From Arthrobacter sp. 35W (GTDB lineage Bacteria; Actinomycetota; Actinomycetes; Actinomycetales; Micrococcaceae): a stretch of DNA of 64,000 nt. Positions 53,946 to 61,825 of the stretch are shown here, piece by piece (within the stretch, counting starts at the first letter, position 1; every line of letters starts with the position of its first letter). The notes beneath the pieces were generated by a model, which had not been told where the DNA came from, did not search any database, and saw nothing but the letters and a program-made list of their open reading frames with translations. The stretch covers positions 1,710,954 to 1,774,953 of the forward strand of contig NZ_KI519454.1 of NCBI RefSeq assembly GCF_000482545.1, written 5' to 3'. The translations under genes were made by a program, and so were the position numbers.

Positions 53946-54791
53946 CTAGGCGATCCTGGCGATGTCCACCTGGACGTCCAGGACCGACCCGCCCCCGCCG
54001 GAGAGAATGCCGCGCAGGGGCGAGACATCGCGGTAGTCCCGGCCCACAGCGACCGAAACATGCAGGTTGCCGGCCGGACCGTGGTTGGTGGGGTCCCAAC
54101 TGTGCCACCGCCCATCCCACCACTGGAGCCAGGCGTGCGATTGGCCCGCCACTGTTTCGCCGAGAGCGGCCTCGGGCACGGGGTGGATGTAGCCGGAGAC
54201 ATACCGGGCCGGGATGCCGATGGACCGCAGGGCGCCGATCCCCAGATGCGCCAGGTCCTGGCAGACACCTTTGCGGTGCGCCCAGACCTGTTCGGCGCTG
54301 GTGGTCACGGCGGTGACCCCCTTGACGTATTCCACACCGTCCCTCAGCCACTTGAGAACTGCCACTGCGGCAGCAGCCGGCGGCAGGGAGCCCACCGCGG
54401 CCGCCACCAGGATCTGGACCTCCGCACCCGGGCCCGTCAGCTGGGTCTGGGCCAGCCACTCGCCAAATTGGTCCGAAGCTTCACTGGAGTGCAGCTGGGC
54501 CCAAGAGGCGCCACCGTCGCCGGGATCGCTGCCGCGAAAGGTCTCAACCGTCGACGTCGCGGTGATGGTGAGGCGCTCGTGGCGGCTCTGCAAGTCAAAC
54601 GCAGTGACGCGGGTGCCCCAATAGTCGTTGTAGCTGCTGACCCCGGTCTGGGGTGGATTGATGGCCAGGGACGTTTCCAGCACGCCCTGTTCGAGGTCGT
54701 TGAGCGGGGTGAGGCGCGCCTCGTTGTAGGAGACGGTGACGGGTGAGTTGTAGTGGTAGGTGGTGGTGTGGACGATGTGCAGGCGCGTCAT
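53946..54791 (-). CDS. Transglutaminase-like cysteine protease-fold protein
   Basis: A 281-residue protein with an N-terminal beta-rich domain (HTTTYHYNSPVTVSYNEARLTP, typical of the bacterial transglutaminase N-terminal domain) and a transglutaminase core with the full catalytic triad: Cys177 in GVCQDLAHL, His219 in AGQSHAWLQ and Asp233 in WDPTNH. No signal peptide is present, so it acts in the cytoplasm. It may cleave or transfer a peptide bond or an isopeptide. It is the last gene of the ATP-grasp operon, overlapping the alpha-E gene by 4 nt. Confidence 0.92.
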   Translation of the reverse strand: MTRLHIVHTTTYHYNSPVTVSYNEARLTPLNDLEQGVLETSLAINPPQTGVSSYNDYWGTRVTAFDLQSRHERLTITATSTVETFRGSDPGDGGASWAQLHSSEASDQFGEWLAQTQLTGPGAEVQILVAAAVGSLPPAAAAVAVLKWLRDGVEYVKGVTAVTTSAEQVWAHRKGVCQDLAHLGIGALRSIGIPARYVSGYIHPVPEAALGETVAGQSHAWLQWWDGRWHSWDPTNHGPAGNLHVSVAVGRDYRDVSPLRGILSGGGGSVLDVQVDIARIA

Positions 54792-55714
54792 GACATTTCC
54801 CCTACCCAGGCCAATTCGTCTGACCGATTGAAGTACTTGCGTGAGATGGCGTCCGAAGCCGCCGTGACGGCCTTCTGCACCCGTTCCATGTGCTCGGGCA
54901 GTTCCGCCATGAGGTCATCGGTCTGGTGGAACTCCAAGAACGTGCGGGCCTGGCCCACAATCCTGCGTGCGTCGTTCACGAACCCCACCCGCTGGGCCGA
55001 GGGGTCCAGTGCGGTGAGGCACGTTTCCGCATCGCGCAGGGCAAAGGCGATGGAGCGCGGAAACAGCCTGTCCATCAGCAGGAACTCGGCAGCGTACCGA
55101 TCGCCAAAGGCTGCCTGGCGGGTGCGCAGGAAGGATTCATAGGCGCCGGCGCAGTGGAGCATGTTGACCCAGGACGCGCCGGTGGCGAGCACATCCGACG
55201 TCGAGAGCAGCCTTGCCGTCATGTCCGCCCGCTCAAGGGACCTGCCCAGGGCCAGGAACTGCCAGCTGTCGTCATGGCTCACAGTGGTGTCCGCCCGGCC
55301 GCTGATCATGGCCGTTCGCTCGAGCACCCAATGACAGAAATGGTAGGTGCCGACGACGTCGCTGCGTTGTTGGGCGAGCCCGTAGTAGGTGGTGTTCAGG
55401 CTTTCCCAGAGGCCGGAGGATATGGTTTCGCGTGCACGTTTGGCATTTTCCCGGGCTGCGGCCAGCGACCCGGCGATCGAGGCCGCACTGGATTTGTCAT
55501 AGGCCAGCGCATCCAGCAGCTCGGGCAAACCAAATGCGCCATCCTTGGGGACGGCACCCATGACCGCCAGAAGTTCCCGGGCGACGCCGCCGGCCTCCTT
55601 GGCGGAGAGGTGGTTCAGGCGTTCCAGATGAACGTCCAGGATCCGCGCGGTGCCATCGGCCCGTTCAACATAGCGGCCGATCCAGAAGAGGGACTCGGCG
55701 ATACGGCTCAGCAT
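54788..55714 (-). CDS. Alpha-E domain protein
   Basis: A 308-residue, wholly alpha-helical protein beginning MLSRIAESLFWIGRYVERADGT, the alpha-E (COG2307) signature. A second related block occurs in FLALGRSLERADMTARLLS. The family has no known enzymatic activity but is nearly always encoded beside a circularly permuted ATP-grasp protein and a transglutaminase, as here. The ATG at 55714 is preceded by AGGAGG 9 nt upstream. It overlaps the transglutaminase gene by 4 nt. Confidence 0.93.
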   Translation of the reverse strand: MLSRIAESLFWIGRYVERADGTARILDVHLERLNHLSAKEAGGVARELLAVMGAVPKDGAFGLPELLDALAYDKSSAASIAGSLAAARENAKRARETISSGLWESLNTTYYGLAQQRSDVVGTYHFCHWVLERTAMISGRADTTVSHDDSWQFLALGRSLERADMTARLLSTSDVLATGASWVNMLHCAGAYESFLRTRQAAFGDRYAAEFLLMDRLFPRSIAFALRDAETCLTALDPSAQRVGFVNDARRIVGQARTFLEFHQTDDLMAELPEHMERVQKAVTAASDAISRKYFNRSDELAWVGEMS

Positions 55715-55763
55715 GGGTGGTTGCCTCCTGGCAGTGGGTGGGAGTGCCGCGGCTGCGGCCGGC

Positions 55764-57374
55764 TCATTGCTGCTGTTGCTTCTGGGCATGGTTGTCGCGC
55801 CAATTGCTTTCCACCGGCCAGACGGAAACGCTCTCGCGGACCGGTGGGGCGGGCTTCGGCCCACCAACCGGAACGCCCCCCGCATTGGCCTGCGCGTGCT
55901 CTTCCACCCCGGCCGCCGGTCCGTCCGTCTGGGGGCTGGACAGCACCCAGGTGTCCTTGGAACCACCACCCTGGCTGGAATTGACGATCAATGATCCTTC
56001 CTTGAGCGCCACACGCGTCAGCCCGCCCGGCAGAACCCACACATCGTCGCCGTCGTTCACGGCAAAGGGCCGCAGGTCCACATGCCGGGGTCCAAACTTT
56101 TCTCCGCCCATGGTGGGGACTGTGGAGAGCTGGAGCACCGGTTGGGCTATCCAGCCGCGGGGGTCCTCGATCAAGCGGGCACGCAGTTGGGCCAGCTCGG
56201 CACGGGAGGCATCGGGGCCGATCACCAGCCCCTTGCCGCCGGAGCCGTCCACCGGCTTGACCACCAACTCATCCAACCGGTCCAGAACCTCTTCAAGGGA
56301 CGCCTTGTCCTCCAATCGGAACGTGTCCACATTGGCAATCACCGGCTCCTCGCCGAGGTAGTAGCGGATCAGGTCCGGCAGGTAGGTGTAGATCAGCTTG
56401 TCATCGGCCACGCCATTGCCCACGGCATTGGCTATGGTTACGCCGCCGGCCCGTGCCGCATTGACCAGCCCCGGACAACCCAGCATGGAATCGGCACGGA
56501 AATGAAGGGGGTCCAGAAACTCATCGTCGATGCGTTTGTAGATCACATCCACGCGGCGTTCGCCGGCGGTGGTCCGCATGAAGACGTGGTTGCCTCGGCA
56601 GATGAGGTCGCGCCCCTCCACCAGTTCCACGCCCATCAGCCCGGCCAGCAGCGTGTGCTCGAAATAGGCACTGTTGAACACCCCGGGGGTCAGCACGACG
56701 ACGGTGGGGTCAAGAACGCCCGACGGCGCCGTCTTGCGCAGGGCGGAGAGCAACCGCCTTGGGTATTCCTCCACGGGGCGGATGGGCTGCTGCCCCATCA
56801 CCTCCGGGAGCCCCTTGGCCATCGCCCGGCGGTTCTCCAGTACGTAGCTCACCCCGGAGGGAACGCGGACGTTGTCCTCGAGCACCCGGAAGGTTCCCGC
56901 GGCGTCACGTATGACGTCGATGCCGGAGACATGGACCCGGACCCCGCCGGCAGGGTCAAAGCCGTGGACTGCGCGGTGGAAATGTGCGCTGGTGGTGATG
57001 AGCTTGCGCGGGACGACGCCGTCGGAGACCACTTTCATGGGGCCGTAGACATCGTTGAGGAACGCTTCCAGCGCCCGCACGCGCTGGGCCACGCCCCGCT
57101 CCAGCACGTCCCACTCGTCGGCGGCAATCACGCGCGGGACGATGTCGAGCGGAAATGGCCGTTCCTCACCGGCGAAATCAAAGGTGACACCGCGGTTGAG
57201 GAAGGATCTGGCCATGAGACCGCCGCGGGCTTTGACGTCTGCCAGCGATAGTTCGGCCAGTGCCTGGGCAACGTGCCCATACGACTCCCGTGCCCGGTGG
57301 CCGGGGGCAAACATCTCGTCGAAGGCTCCGCTGCGTGCCAGGGCCGTTGTGTAGCTTGCGAAAAGTCCGCTCAT
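55764..57374 (-). CDS. Circularly permuted type 2 ATP-grasp protein
   Basis: A 536-residue ATP-grasp ligase of the circularly permuted COG2308 type. Its signature LEDNVRVPSGVSYVLENR lies at about 165-182; VVLTPGVFNSAYFEH, KRIDDEFLDPL and LVVKPVDGSGGKGLVIG carry further ATP-grasp motifs. The last 50 residues are Pro/Gln-rich and divergent. Such enzymes are predicted to form amide bonds between carboxylate and amine substrates. The ATG at 57374 follows GGTGGAGGA. It is the first gene of the operon, 49 nt ahead of the alpha-E gene. Confidence 0.93.
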   Translation of the reverse strand: MSGLFASYTTALARSGAFDEMFAPGHRARESYGHVAQALAELSLADVKARGGLMARSFLNRGVTFDFAGEERPFPLDIVPRVIAADEWDVLERGVAQRVRALEAFLNDVYGPMKVVSDGVVPRKLITTSAHFHRAVHGFDPAGGVRVHVSGIDVIRDAAGTFRVLEDNVRVPSGVSYVLENRRAMAKGLPEVMGQQPIRPVEEYPRRLLSALRKTAPSGVLDPTVVVLTPGVFNSAYFEHTLLAGLMGVELVEGRDLICRGNHVFMRTTAGERRVDVIYKRIDDEFLDPLHFRADSMLGCPGLVNAARAGGVTIANAVGNGVADDKLIYTYLPDLIRYYLGEEPVIANVDTFRLEDKASLEEVLDRLDELVVKPVDGSGGKGLVIGPDASRAELAQLRARLIEDPRGWIAQPVLQLSTVPTMGGEKFGPRHVDLRPFAVNDGDDVWVLPGGLTRVALKEGSLIVNSSQGGGSKDTWVLSSPQTDGPAAGVEEHAQANAGGVPVGGPKPAPPVRESVSVWPVESNWRDNHAQKQQQQ

Positions 57375-57425
57375 TCCTCCACCTTCCCTGTAGATGATCC
57401 AGTAGACCGCAGTCATGTTTCCGGA

Positions 57426-58601
57426 ATGTTTTTATCTCGTGACGGAGCAAGGGCGGCCGAGCACACCGCCCCTCTGGCCGCACCGGCCGAAGGCGTCCAC
57501 AATGATGGTGTGCGCACCTTTGGTGTCGAGGAGGAACTGCTGATCGTGGACCCGTCCAGCGGCGTCCCGATGCCGTTGGCCCATGCGATTCTGGCCGAGG
57601 TGGGCAGCACCACCACGGCACGGCAAATGCCCTACATCGGCAGTCTGCAGCATGAGTTCAAGCTGGAGCAGATTGAGGCGGCCACCGCCCCCAGCACCAC
57701 CTTTGCCGAGCTCGAGGCCGGCATCCGCAATGGGCGCCTGCTGCTGGACGACGGTGCCAGGCGGCTGGGTGCCCGCATCGCTGCCACGGCCACCCCGCCG
57801 GTGCCCACGGCAACCCACACCTTCCCCTCGGAACGCTATCGAAGCATGGTGGACAGGTTCGGCCTCACAGCCGTCGAGCAGATCACCTGCGGCTTCCACG
57901 TCCATGTGGCCATCCACTCTGCCGCCGAGGGCGTGGCGGTGATGAACGGCATCCGGCCATGGCTTCCGATCCTGCTGGCCCTGAGTGCCAACTCCCCCTA
58001 CTGGGGCGGGCACGATACGGGCTATGCCAGCTACCGCACCCAGGTGTGGGGCCGTTGGCCGGCCACCGGGCCGGCGCCGCACTTCCATTCCCTGACCGAG
58101 TACCGCAACGTCATGAACGCTCTGGTGGGAACCGGCGTCCTGCTGGATGAGGGCATGGTCTACTTCGACGCCCGCCTGTCACGGAACAATCCCACGGTGG
58201 AGGTCCGCATCGCAGATGTCTGCCTGGACGCAGCCGACGCTGTGCTCATAGCCATTCTGGTGCGGGCCCTGGTGCGCCGTGCCGCCAACGACTGGCTGGA
58301 GCACAGGCGCAGCCGCCCCGTCCCGACTCCGCTGGTTCATCTGGGCAGCTGGATGGGCAGCCTGTGGGGTGTCCAGAGCCAACTGCTGCACCCGGCCCAC
58401 CACACGCCCTGCCCGGCCGCCGAGGCTGCCGGGGCGCTGTTCAACCACGTGGAAGGCCATCTGGCCGGCAGCGCCGAGCGGGCCTATGCGGAGTCCGGGC
58501 TGACGGCGGTGCTGGTGCGCGGCTCCGGCGAGCGGGCCCAACGCCGGGCGGTGGAACGCTTCGGACGGCTCAGCGACGCCGTCGCTGCCACTTGGGTCTA
58601 G
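57426..58601 (+). CDS. YbdK-type carboxylate-amine ligase (GCS2 family)
   Basis: A 391-residue member of the glutamate-cysteine ligase family 2 (YbdK). It has RTFGVEEELLIVDP, the cofactor loop around LQHEFKLEQIE, VHVAIHSAAEGV, a central ALSANSPYWGG motif and VEVRIADVCLDAADAV. It may ligate glutamate or another carboxylate to an amine; the real substrate is unknown. The ATG at 57426 leaves a short N-terminal extension; a GTG at 57510 would start closer to the family core. It is divergent from the ATP-grasp operon with 51 nt between starts. Confidence 0.9.
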   Translation: MFLSRDGARAAEHTAPLAAPAEGVHNDGVRTFGVEEELLIVDPSSGVPMPLAHAILAEVGSTTTARQMPYIGSLQHEFKLEQIEAATAPSTTFAELEAGIRNGRLLLDDGARRLGARIAATATPPVPTATHTFPSERYRSMVDRFGLTAVEQITCGFHVHVAIHSAAEGVAVMNGIRPWLPILLALSANSPYWGGHDTGYASYRTQVWGRWPATGPAPHFHSLTEYRNVMNALVGTGVLLDEGMVYFDARLSRNNPTVEVRIADVCLDAADAVLIAILVRALVRRAANDWLEHRRSRPVPTPLVHLGSWMGSLWGVQSQLLHPAHHTPCPAAEAAGALFNHVEGHLAGSAERAYAESGLTAVLVRGSGERAQRRAVERFGRLSDAVAATWV

Positions 58602-58611
58602 CCGGCCCGGA

Positions 58612-59172
58612 TCACCCGGGGCGGCCGGGCACGGATGACGCAAACCAAACAGCAGCCTCGGCCCGGCTGCACACGCCCAACTTCCGGTACACATGCTCAA
58701 GGTGTTTGGCGACGGTCCGCTGGCTGCAGCCCAGGCGGTGGGCGATGGCCGCATTCGTTCCGCCGTCGGCCACCAGGGCCAGCACCACGCATTCCCTTTC
58801 GGTCGGCCGGTGCACCAGGTGCTCCCACCCCGCGGCACCCGGCGCGGGCGGCGGGGACGGAAACAACCTGTCAATGGTCCGCCGCAGGGGCGCCACGAGA
58901 AGCGGCACCAAGGCCCCTTGCTCCTCGGTGAATCCGGTGCCGGAGCCTGCGCCGGCCGCGGGAACAGCCGGCAGGACGGCGGGCTCCATCCCGAGCAGCA
59001 GAGCCGTCACCGCCGACGCGTCGCAGCCCACCACGGCGGTCAAGGTGGAAAGAACATAGGGTGCCAGCTCCGCCGGTGCGGAGACTTCGGCAAGCCCCTC
59101 AACGAACTCCAGGGCACGGGCAAATGTCGCTTCGGATATGTCCACACCGGCCACCTGTGTCGCATCTGCCAC
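58612..59172 (-). CDS. LuxR-type HTH transcriptional regulator
   Basis: A 186-residue protein with an N-terminal helical region (about 1-110, no named sensor recognised) and a C-terminal LuxR HTH (about 121-182: TERECVVLALVADGG, AHRLGCSQRTVAKHLEHVYRKLG). It probably regulates the divergent FAD-oxidase operon. The N-terminus is uncertain: GTG codons at 59172, 59154 and 59145 are all possible and none has a strong ribosome site. The frame remains open far upstream over the FAD-oxidase gene but without homology. Confidence 0.82.
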   Translation of the reverse strand: MADATQVAGVDISEATFARALEFVEGLAEVSAPAELAPYVLSTLTAVVGCDASAVTALLLGMEPAVLPAVPAAGAGSGTGFTEEQGALVPLLVAPLRRTIDRLFPSPPPAPGAAGWEHLVHRPTERECVVLALVADGGTNAAIAHRLGCSQRTVAKHLEHVYRKLGVCSRAEAAVWFASSVPGRPG

Positions 59173-59206
59173 CGCACGGCCGGGCCCAGTTCCCCATGCG
59201 CGATGT

Positions 59207-59221
59207 GCGTATATTCTACGC
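59207..59221 (+). promoter_or_regulatory. Promoter of the FAD-oxidase operon with overlapping palindrome
   Basis: The TATATT at 59210-59215 is a good -10 box for the plus-strand FAD-oxidase gene, whose leader would be about 75 nt. The surrounding GCGTA-tattc-TACGC (59207-59221) is a short palindrome that could bind the divergent LuxR-type regulator. Confidence 0.4.
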
Positions 59222-59298
59222 CGGAGCAGCGGACTAGCGTCAGGAGAATCGGAGAAGTACGCCCTTGCGTGCTCGACGCCAAGACCAAGGAGGACGCC

Positions 59299-60681
59299 AT
59301 GAATGCCCTGGATGTGGATGCTTTGCGTGGGTCGGTCCGTGGGCGGGTCATCGCCCCGGCCGACGAGGACTATGAGGCGGCCAGAGCCGTCTTCAACGGC
59401 ATGATCGACAAACGCCCCGCAGTGGTGGTGCGGGCCGGCTCCGTGGCGGATGTCCGGTCCTGCCTCGATTTTGCCAGGACCAATGCCCTGGATGTTGCGA
59501 TCCGCGGCGGCGGGCACAGCGCACCGGGCTTCGGCACCTGCGACGGCGGCCTCGTCATTGACTTCGCCGACCGCAAGGGTGTCCGGGTTGACCCGGCCAC
59601 AGCGACGGCCCGCACGGATCCGGGGGCAACCTGGGCCGACTTCAACCATGCGACCCATGCCTTTGGTCTGGCGACCACGGGCGGCATCATCGGCTCCACA
59701 GGCGTGGCCGGTCTGACGCTCGGCGGCGGGATCGGCTACCTGGCCCGCAAGTATGGGCTCTCCTGCGACAACCTGCGCTCGGCCGACGTCGTCACCGCCG
59801 ATGGCACCTTCCTCACGGCCAGCGCCGAGGAGAATGCAGACCTGTTCTGGGCCCTGCGGGGCGGCGGCGGCAACTTTGGCGTGGTCACCTCCTTTGAATT
59901 CAACCTCCACCCGGTGGACATGGTCTACGGCGGTGCCATCATCTACCCGGCCGCCCAGGCCCAGACGGTGGGCGAGTTCTACCGCGGGTTCATCGCCGCG
60001 GCCCCGGAGGAATTTGGCACGTTCCTCGGTTTCCACCAGGGTCCGCCGGTGCCGTTTCTGCCCGAGGAATGGCACGGCCAGCCGGTGTGCGTGGTGGTGG
60101 GTGCCTGGACGGGTCCCATGGAGGAGGGCGAAAAGCGGTGGCAGCCTCTGCTGGATGCCGCTCCGGTGGCCGGCTCGTTCCTTGGACCGCTGCCGTATCC
60201 GGCCCTGAACACCTTGTTCGACGCGCTGCAGCCCAAGGGCATGCAGGCCTACTGGAAGGCGGACTTCCTGAGCGAATTGAGCGATGGCGCCCTGTCCGTT
60301 GCCATCGAGCACGGCGGCCGGATCCCCAGCCTGGAATCGGCCAACCACTTCTACTCCATCGACGGAGCCGTCCAGCGCGTCGGCCCCGACGAGTCGGCCT
60401 TCGCCTACCGCAACGTCAACTTCGCCCCGGTGATTGCCGGCCAGTGGAACGACCCCGCGGACAACGAGGCCAACATCGCCTGGGTCAGGGACTACTGGAC
60501 GGCCCTGCACCCGTTCTCCGAACCCGGCGGCTACATCAACTTCATGGACGCCGACGACCAGCACCGGATCGCCCAGAACTACCCGGGCAACTACCAGCGG
60601 TTGGCGGAGGTCAAGAGGACCTACGATCCGGAGAACTTCTTCCATCTGAACCAGAACATCACGCCGAACCCGGTGCCGTAG
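59299..60681 (+). CDS. BBE-like FAD-linked oxidoreductase, bicovalent flavin type
   Basis: A 460-residue enzyme of the berberine-bridge/GOOX family. The N-terminal FAD domain has VAIRGGGHSAPG (His73) and GLSCDNL (Cys156); both flavin-linking residues are present, so bicovalent FAD is predicted. The C-terminal BBE motif reads YPGNYQRLAEVKRTYDPENFFH. No signal peptide is present, so it is probably cytoplasmic; the substrate may be a sugar, alcohol or secondary metabolite. AAGGAGG lies 6 nt before the ATG. It is followed by the methyltransferase gene. Confidence 0.92.
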   Translation: MNALDVDALRGSVRGRVIAPADEDYEAARAVFNGMIDKRPAVVVRAGSVADVRSCLDFARTNALDVAIRGGGHSAPGFGTCDGGLVIDFADRKGVRVDPATATARTDPGATWADFNHATHAFGLATTGGIIGSTGVAGLTLGGGIGYLARKYGLSCDNLRSADVVTADGTFLTASAEENADLFWALRGGGGNFGVVTSFEFNLHPVDMVYGGAIIYPAAQAQTVGEFYRGFIAAAPEEFGTFLGFHQGPPVPFLPEEWHGQPVCVVVGAWTGPMEEGEKRWQPLLDAAPVAGSFLGPLPYPALNTLFDALQPKGMQAYWKADFLSELSDGALSVAIEHGGRIPSLESANHFYSIDGAVQRVGPDESAFAYRNVNFAPVIAGQWNDPADNEANIAWVRDYWTALHPFSEPGGYINFMDADDQHRIAQNYPGNYQRLAEVKRTYDPENFFHLNQNITPNPVP

Positions 60682-60707
60682 CCCCAGGCCGGGCGCAGGA
60701 AAGCGAG

Positions 60708-61802
60708 ATGGCCATGACCACTGTTGAAACGTCCGCCGGGGCCGGGGGCCCGGACGGTGCCGGAGCCGCCGTCGAGCCCGTTGAGCGGCTGATGGGCATG
60801 CTGAACGAGAGCGCCGTCGCCGTGCTGGTGAGCATCGGCTACCAGACGGGCCTGCTGGAGGCCATGGCCCCGCTGCCGCCGGCCACCAGCGCGCAGATTG
60901 CCGAGGCCGCCGGACTGGACGAGCGCTACGTCCGCGAATGGCTGGGAGGGATGACGACGGGCCTGTGCGTGGACTACGACGCCGGTGCCGGAACCTACCA
61001 GCTGCGTCCGGACTACGTCCCACTGCTCACCGGTCCGGGTGTGGACAATCTGGCCCGGACGCTGCTGTACATCACGCTGATGGGCGAAGTTGCCGCCAAG
61101 ATTGCCGAGAAGTTCCGCACCGGCGGCGGGCTGGCGTATGCCGACTACCCGAATTTCATGGAGATCCAGGCCGGCGACAGCGCCTCCGTCCACGATGCGT
61201 CGCTGATCGAGGTGATCATGCCAATCTCCGGCTGTGTGGACAGGCTCAAGACGGGGATCGATGTGGCGGATGTGGGCTGCGGAGCCGGCCACGCCATCAA
61301 CCTGATGGCGCAGGCGTTTCCGGCCAGCAGGTTCACCGGCTACGACTTCTCCGCCGAGGGGGTGGCCGCAGGCCGGGCCGAGGCGGCGGCGCTGGGTCTG
61401 GCCAACGCGCATTTTGAGGAGCGCGATGTGGCCACCCTCGATCTGGCGGGGACGCTGGATCTGGTGACGGCCTTCGACATGGTCCACGACCAGGCGCACC
61501 CGGCCACGGTGCTGGCCAACATCTACGCAGCACTGCGCCCCGGCGGCACCTTCCTGATGGTGGATGTCAACGCCTCATCCAAGGTGGAGGAGAACATCGA
61601 CTCACCCCTTGGACCTTTCCTCTACGCCGTCTCCACAGTCCACTGCATGTCCGTCTCGCTGGGGCAGGGTGGGGACGGGCTGGGCACGGTGTGGGGCGTC
61701 CAATTGGCCGAATCCATGGTGCGCGCGGCCGGGTTCGGCACCGTGGACGTCACAGTGCTCGAGGAGGATCCGGTCAACGCCTACTTTGTCGCGACCAAGT
61801 AG
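60708..61802 (+). CDS. Winged-helix plus SAM methyltransferase fusion
   Basis: A 364-residue protein. Residues 30-110 form a winged-helix region (LLEAMAPLPPATSAQIAEAAG, DERYVREWLGGMTTGL), and the C-terminal class I methyltransferase has DVADVGCGAGHAINLM (186-200), FTGYDFSAEGV and VTAFDMVHDQAHP. This layout matches mycobacterial Rv2258c-like proteins. The domain pair resembles O-methyltransferases with a dimerisation domain. AGGA lies 7 nt upstream of the ATG. It follows the FAD-oxidase gene by 26 nt, so the two are probably cotranscribed. Confidence 0.88.
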   Translation: MAMTTVETSAGAGGPDGAGAAVEPVERLMGMLNESAVAVLVSIGYQTGLLEAMAPLPPATSAQIAEAAGLDERYVREWLGGMTTGLCVDYDAGAGTYQLRPDYVPLLTGPGVDNLARTLLYITLMGEVAAKIAEKFRTGGGLAYADYPNFMEIQAGDSASVHDASLIEVIMPISGCVDRLKTGIDVADVGCGAGHAINLMAQAFPASRFTGYDFSAEGVAAGRAEAAALGLANAHFEERDVATLDLAGTLDLVTAFDMVHDQAHPATVLANIYAALRPGGTFLMVDVNASSKVEENIDSPLGPFLYAVSTVHCMSVSLGQGGDGLGTVWGVQLAESMVRAAGFGTVDVTVLEEDPVNAYFVATK

Positions 61803-61825
61803 CGCCGGCCTGGCCCCGGCCCAGG

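Noticed and set aside
59173-61023. Upstream extension of the LuxR regulator frame across the FAD-oxidase gene
   Set aside because: The extension is Arg/Gly/Val-rich without homology and lies antisense to a certain gene. The regulator is placed at the promoter-proximal GTG codons instead.
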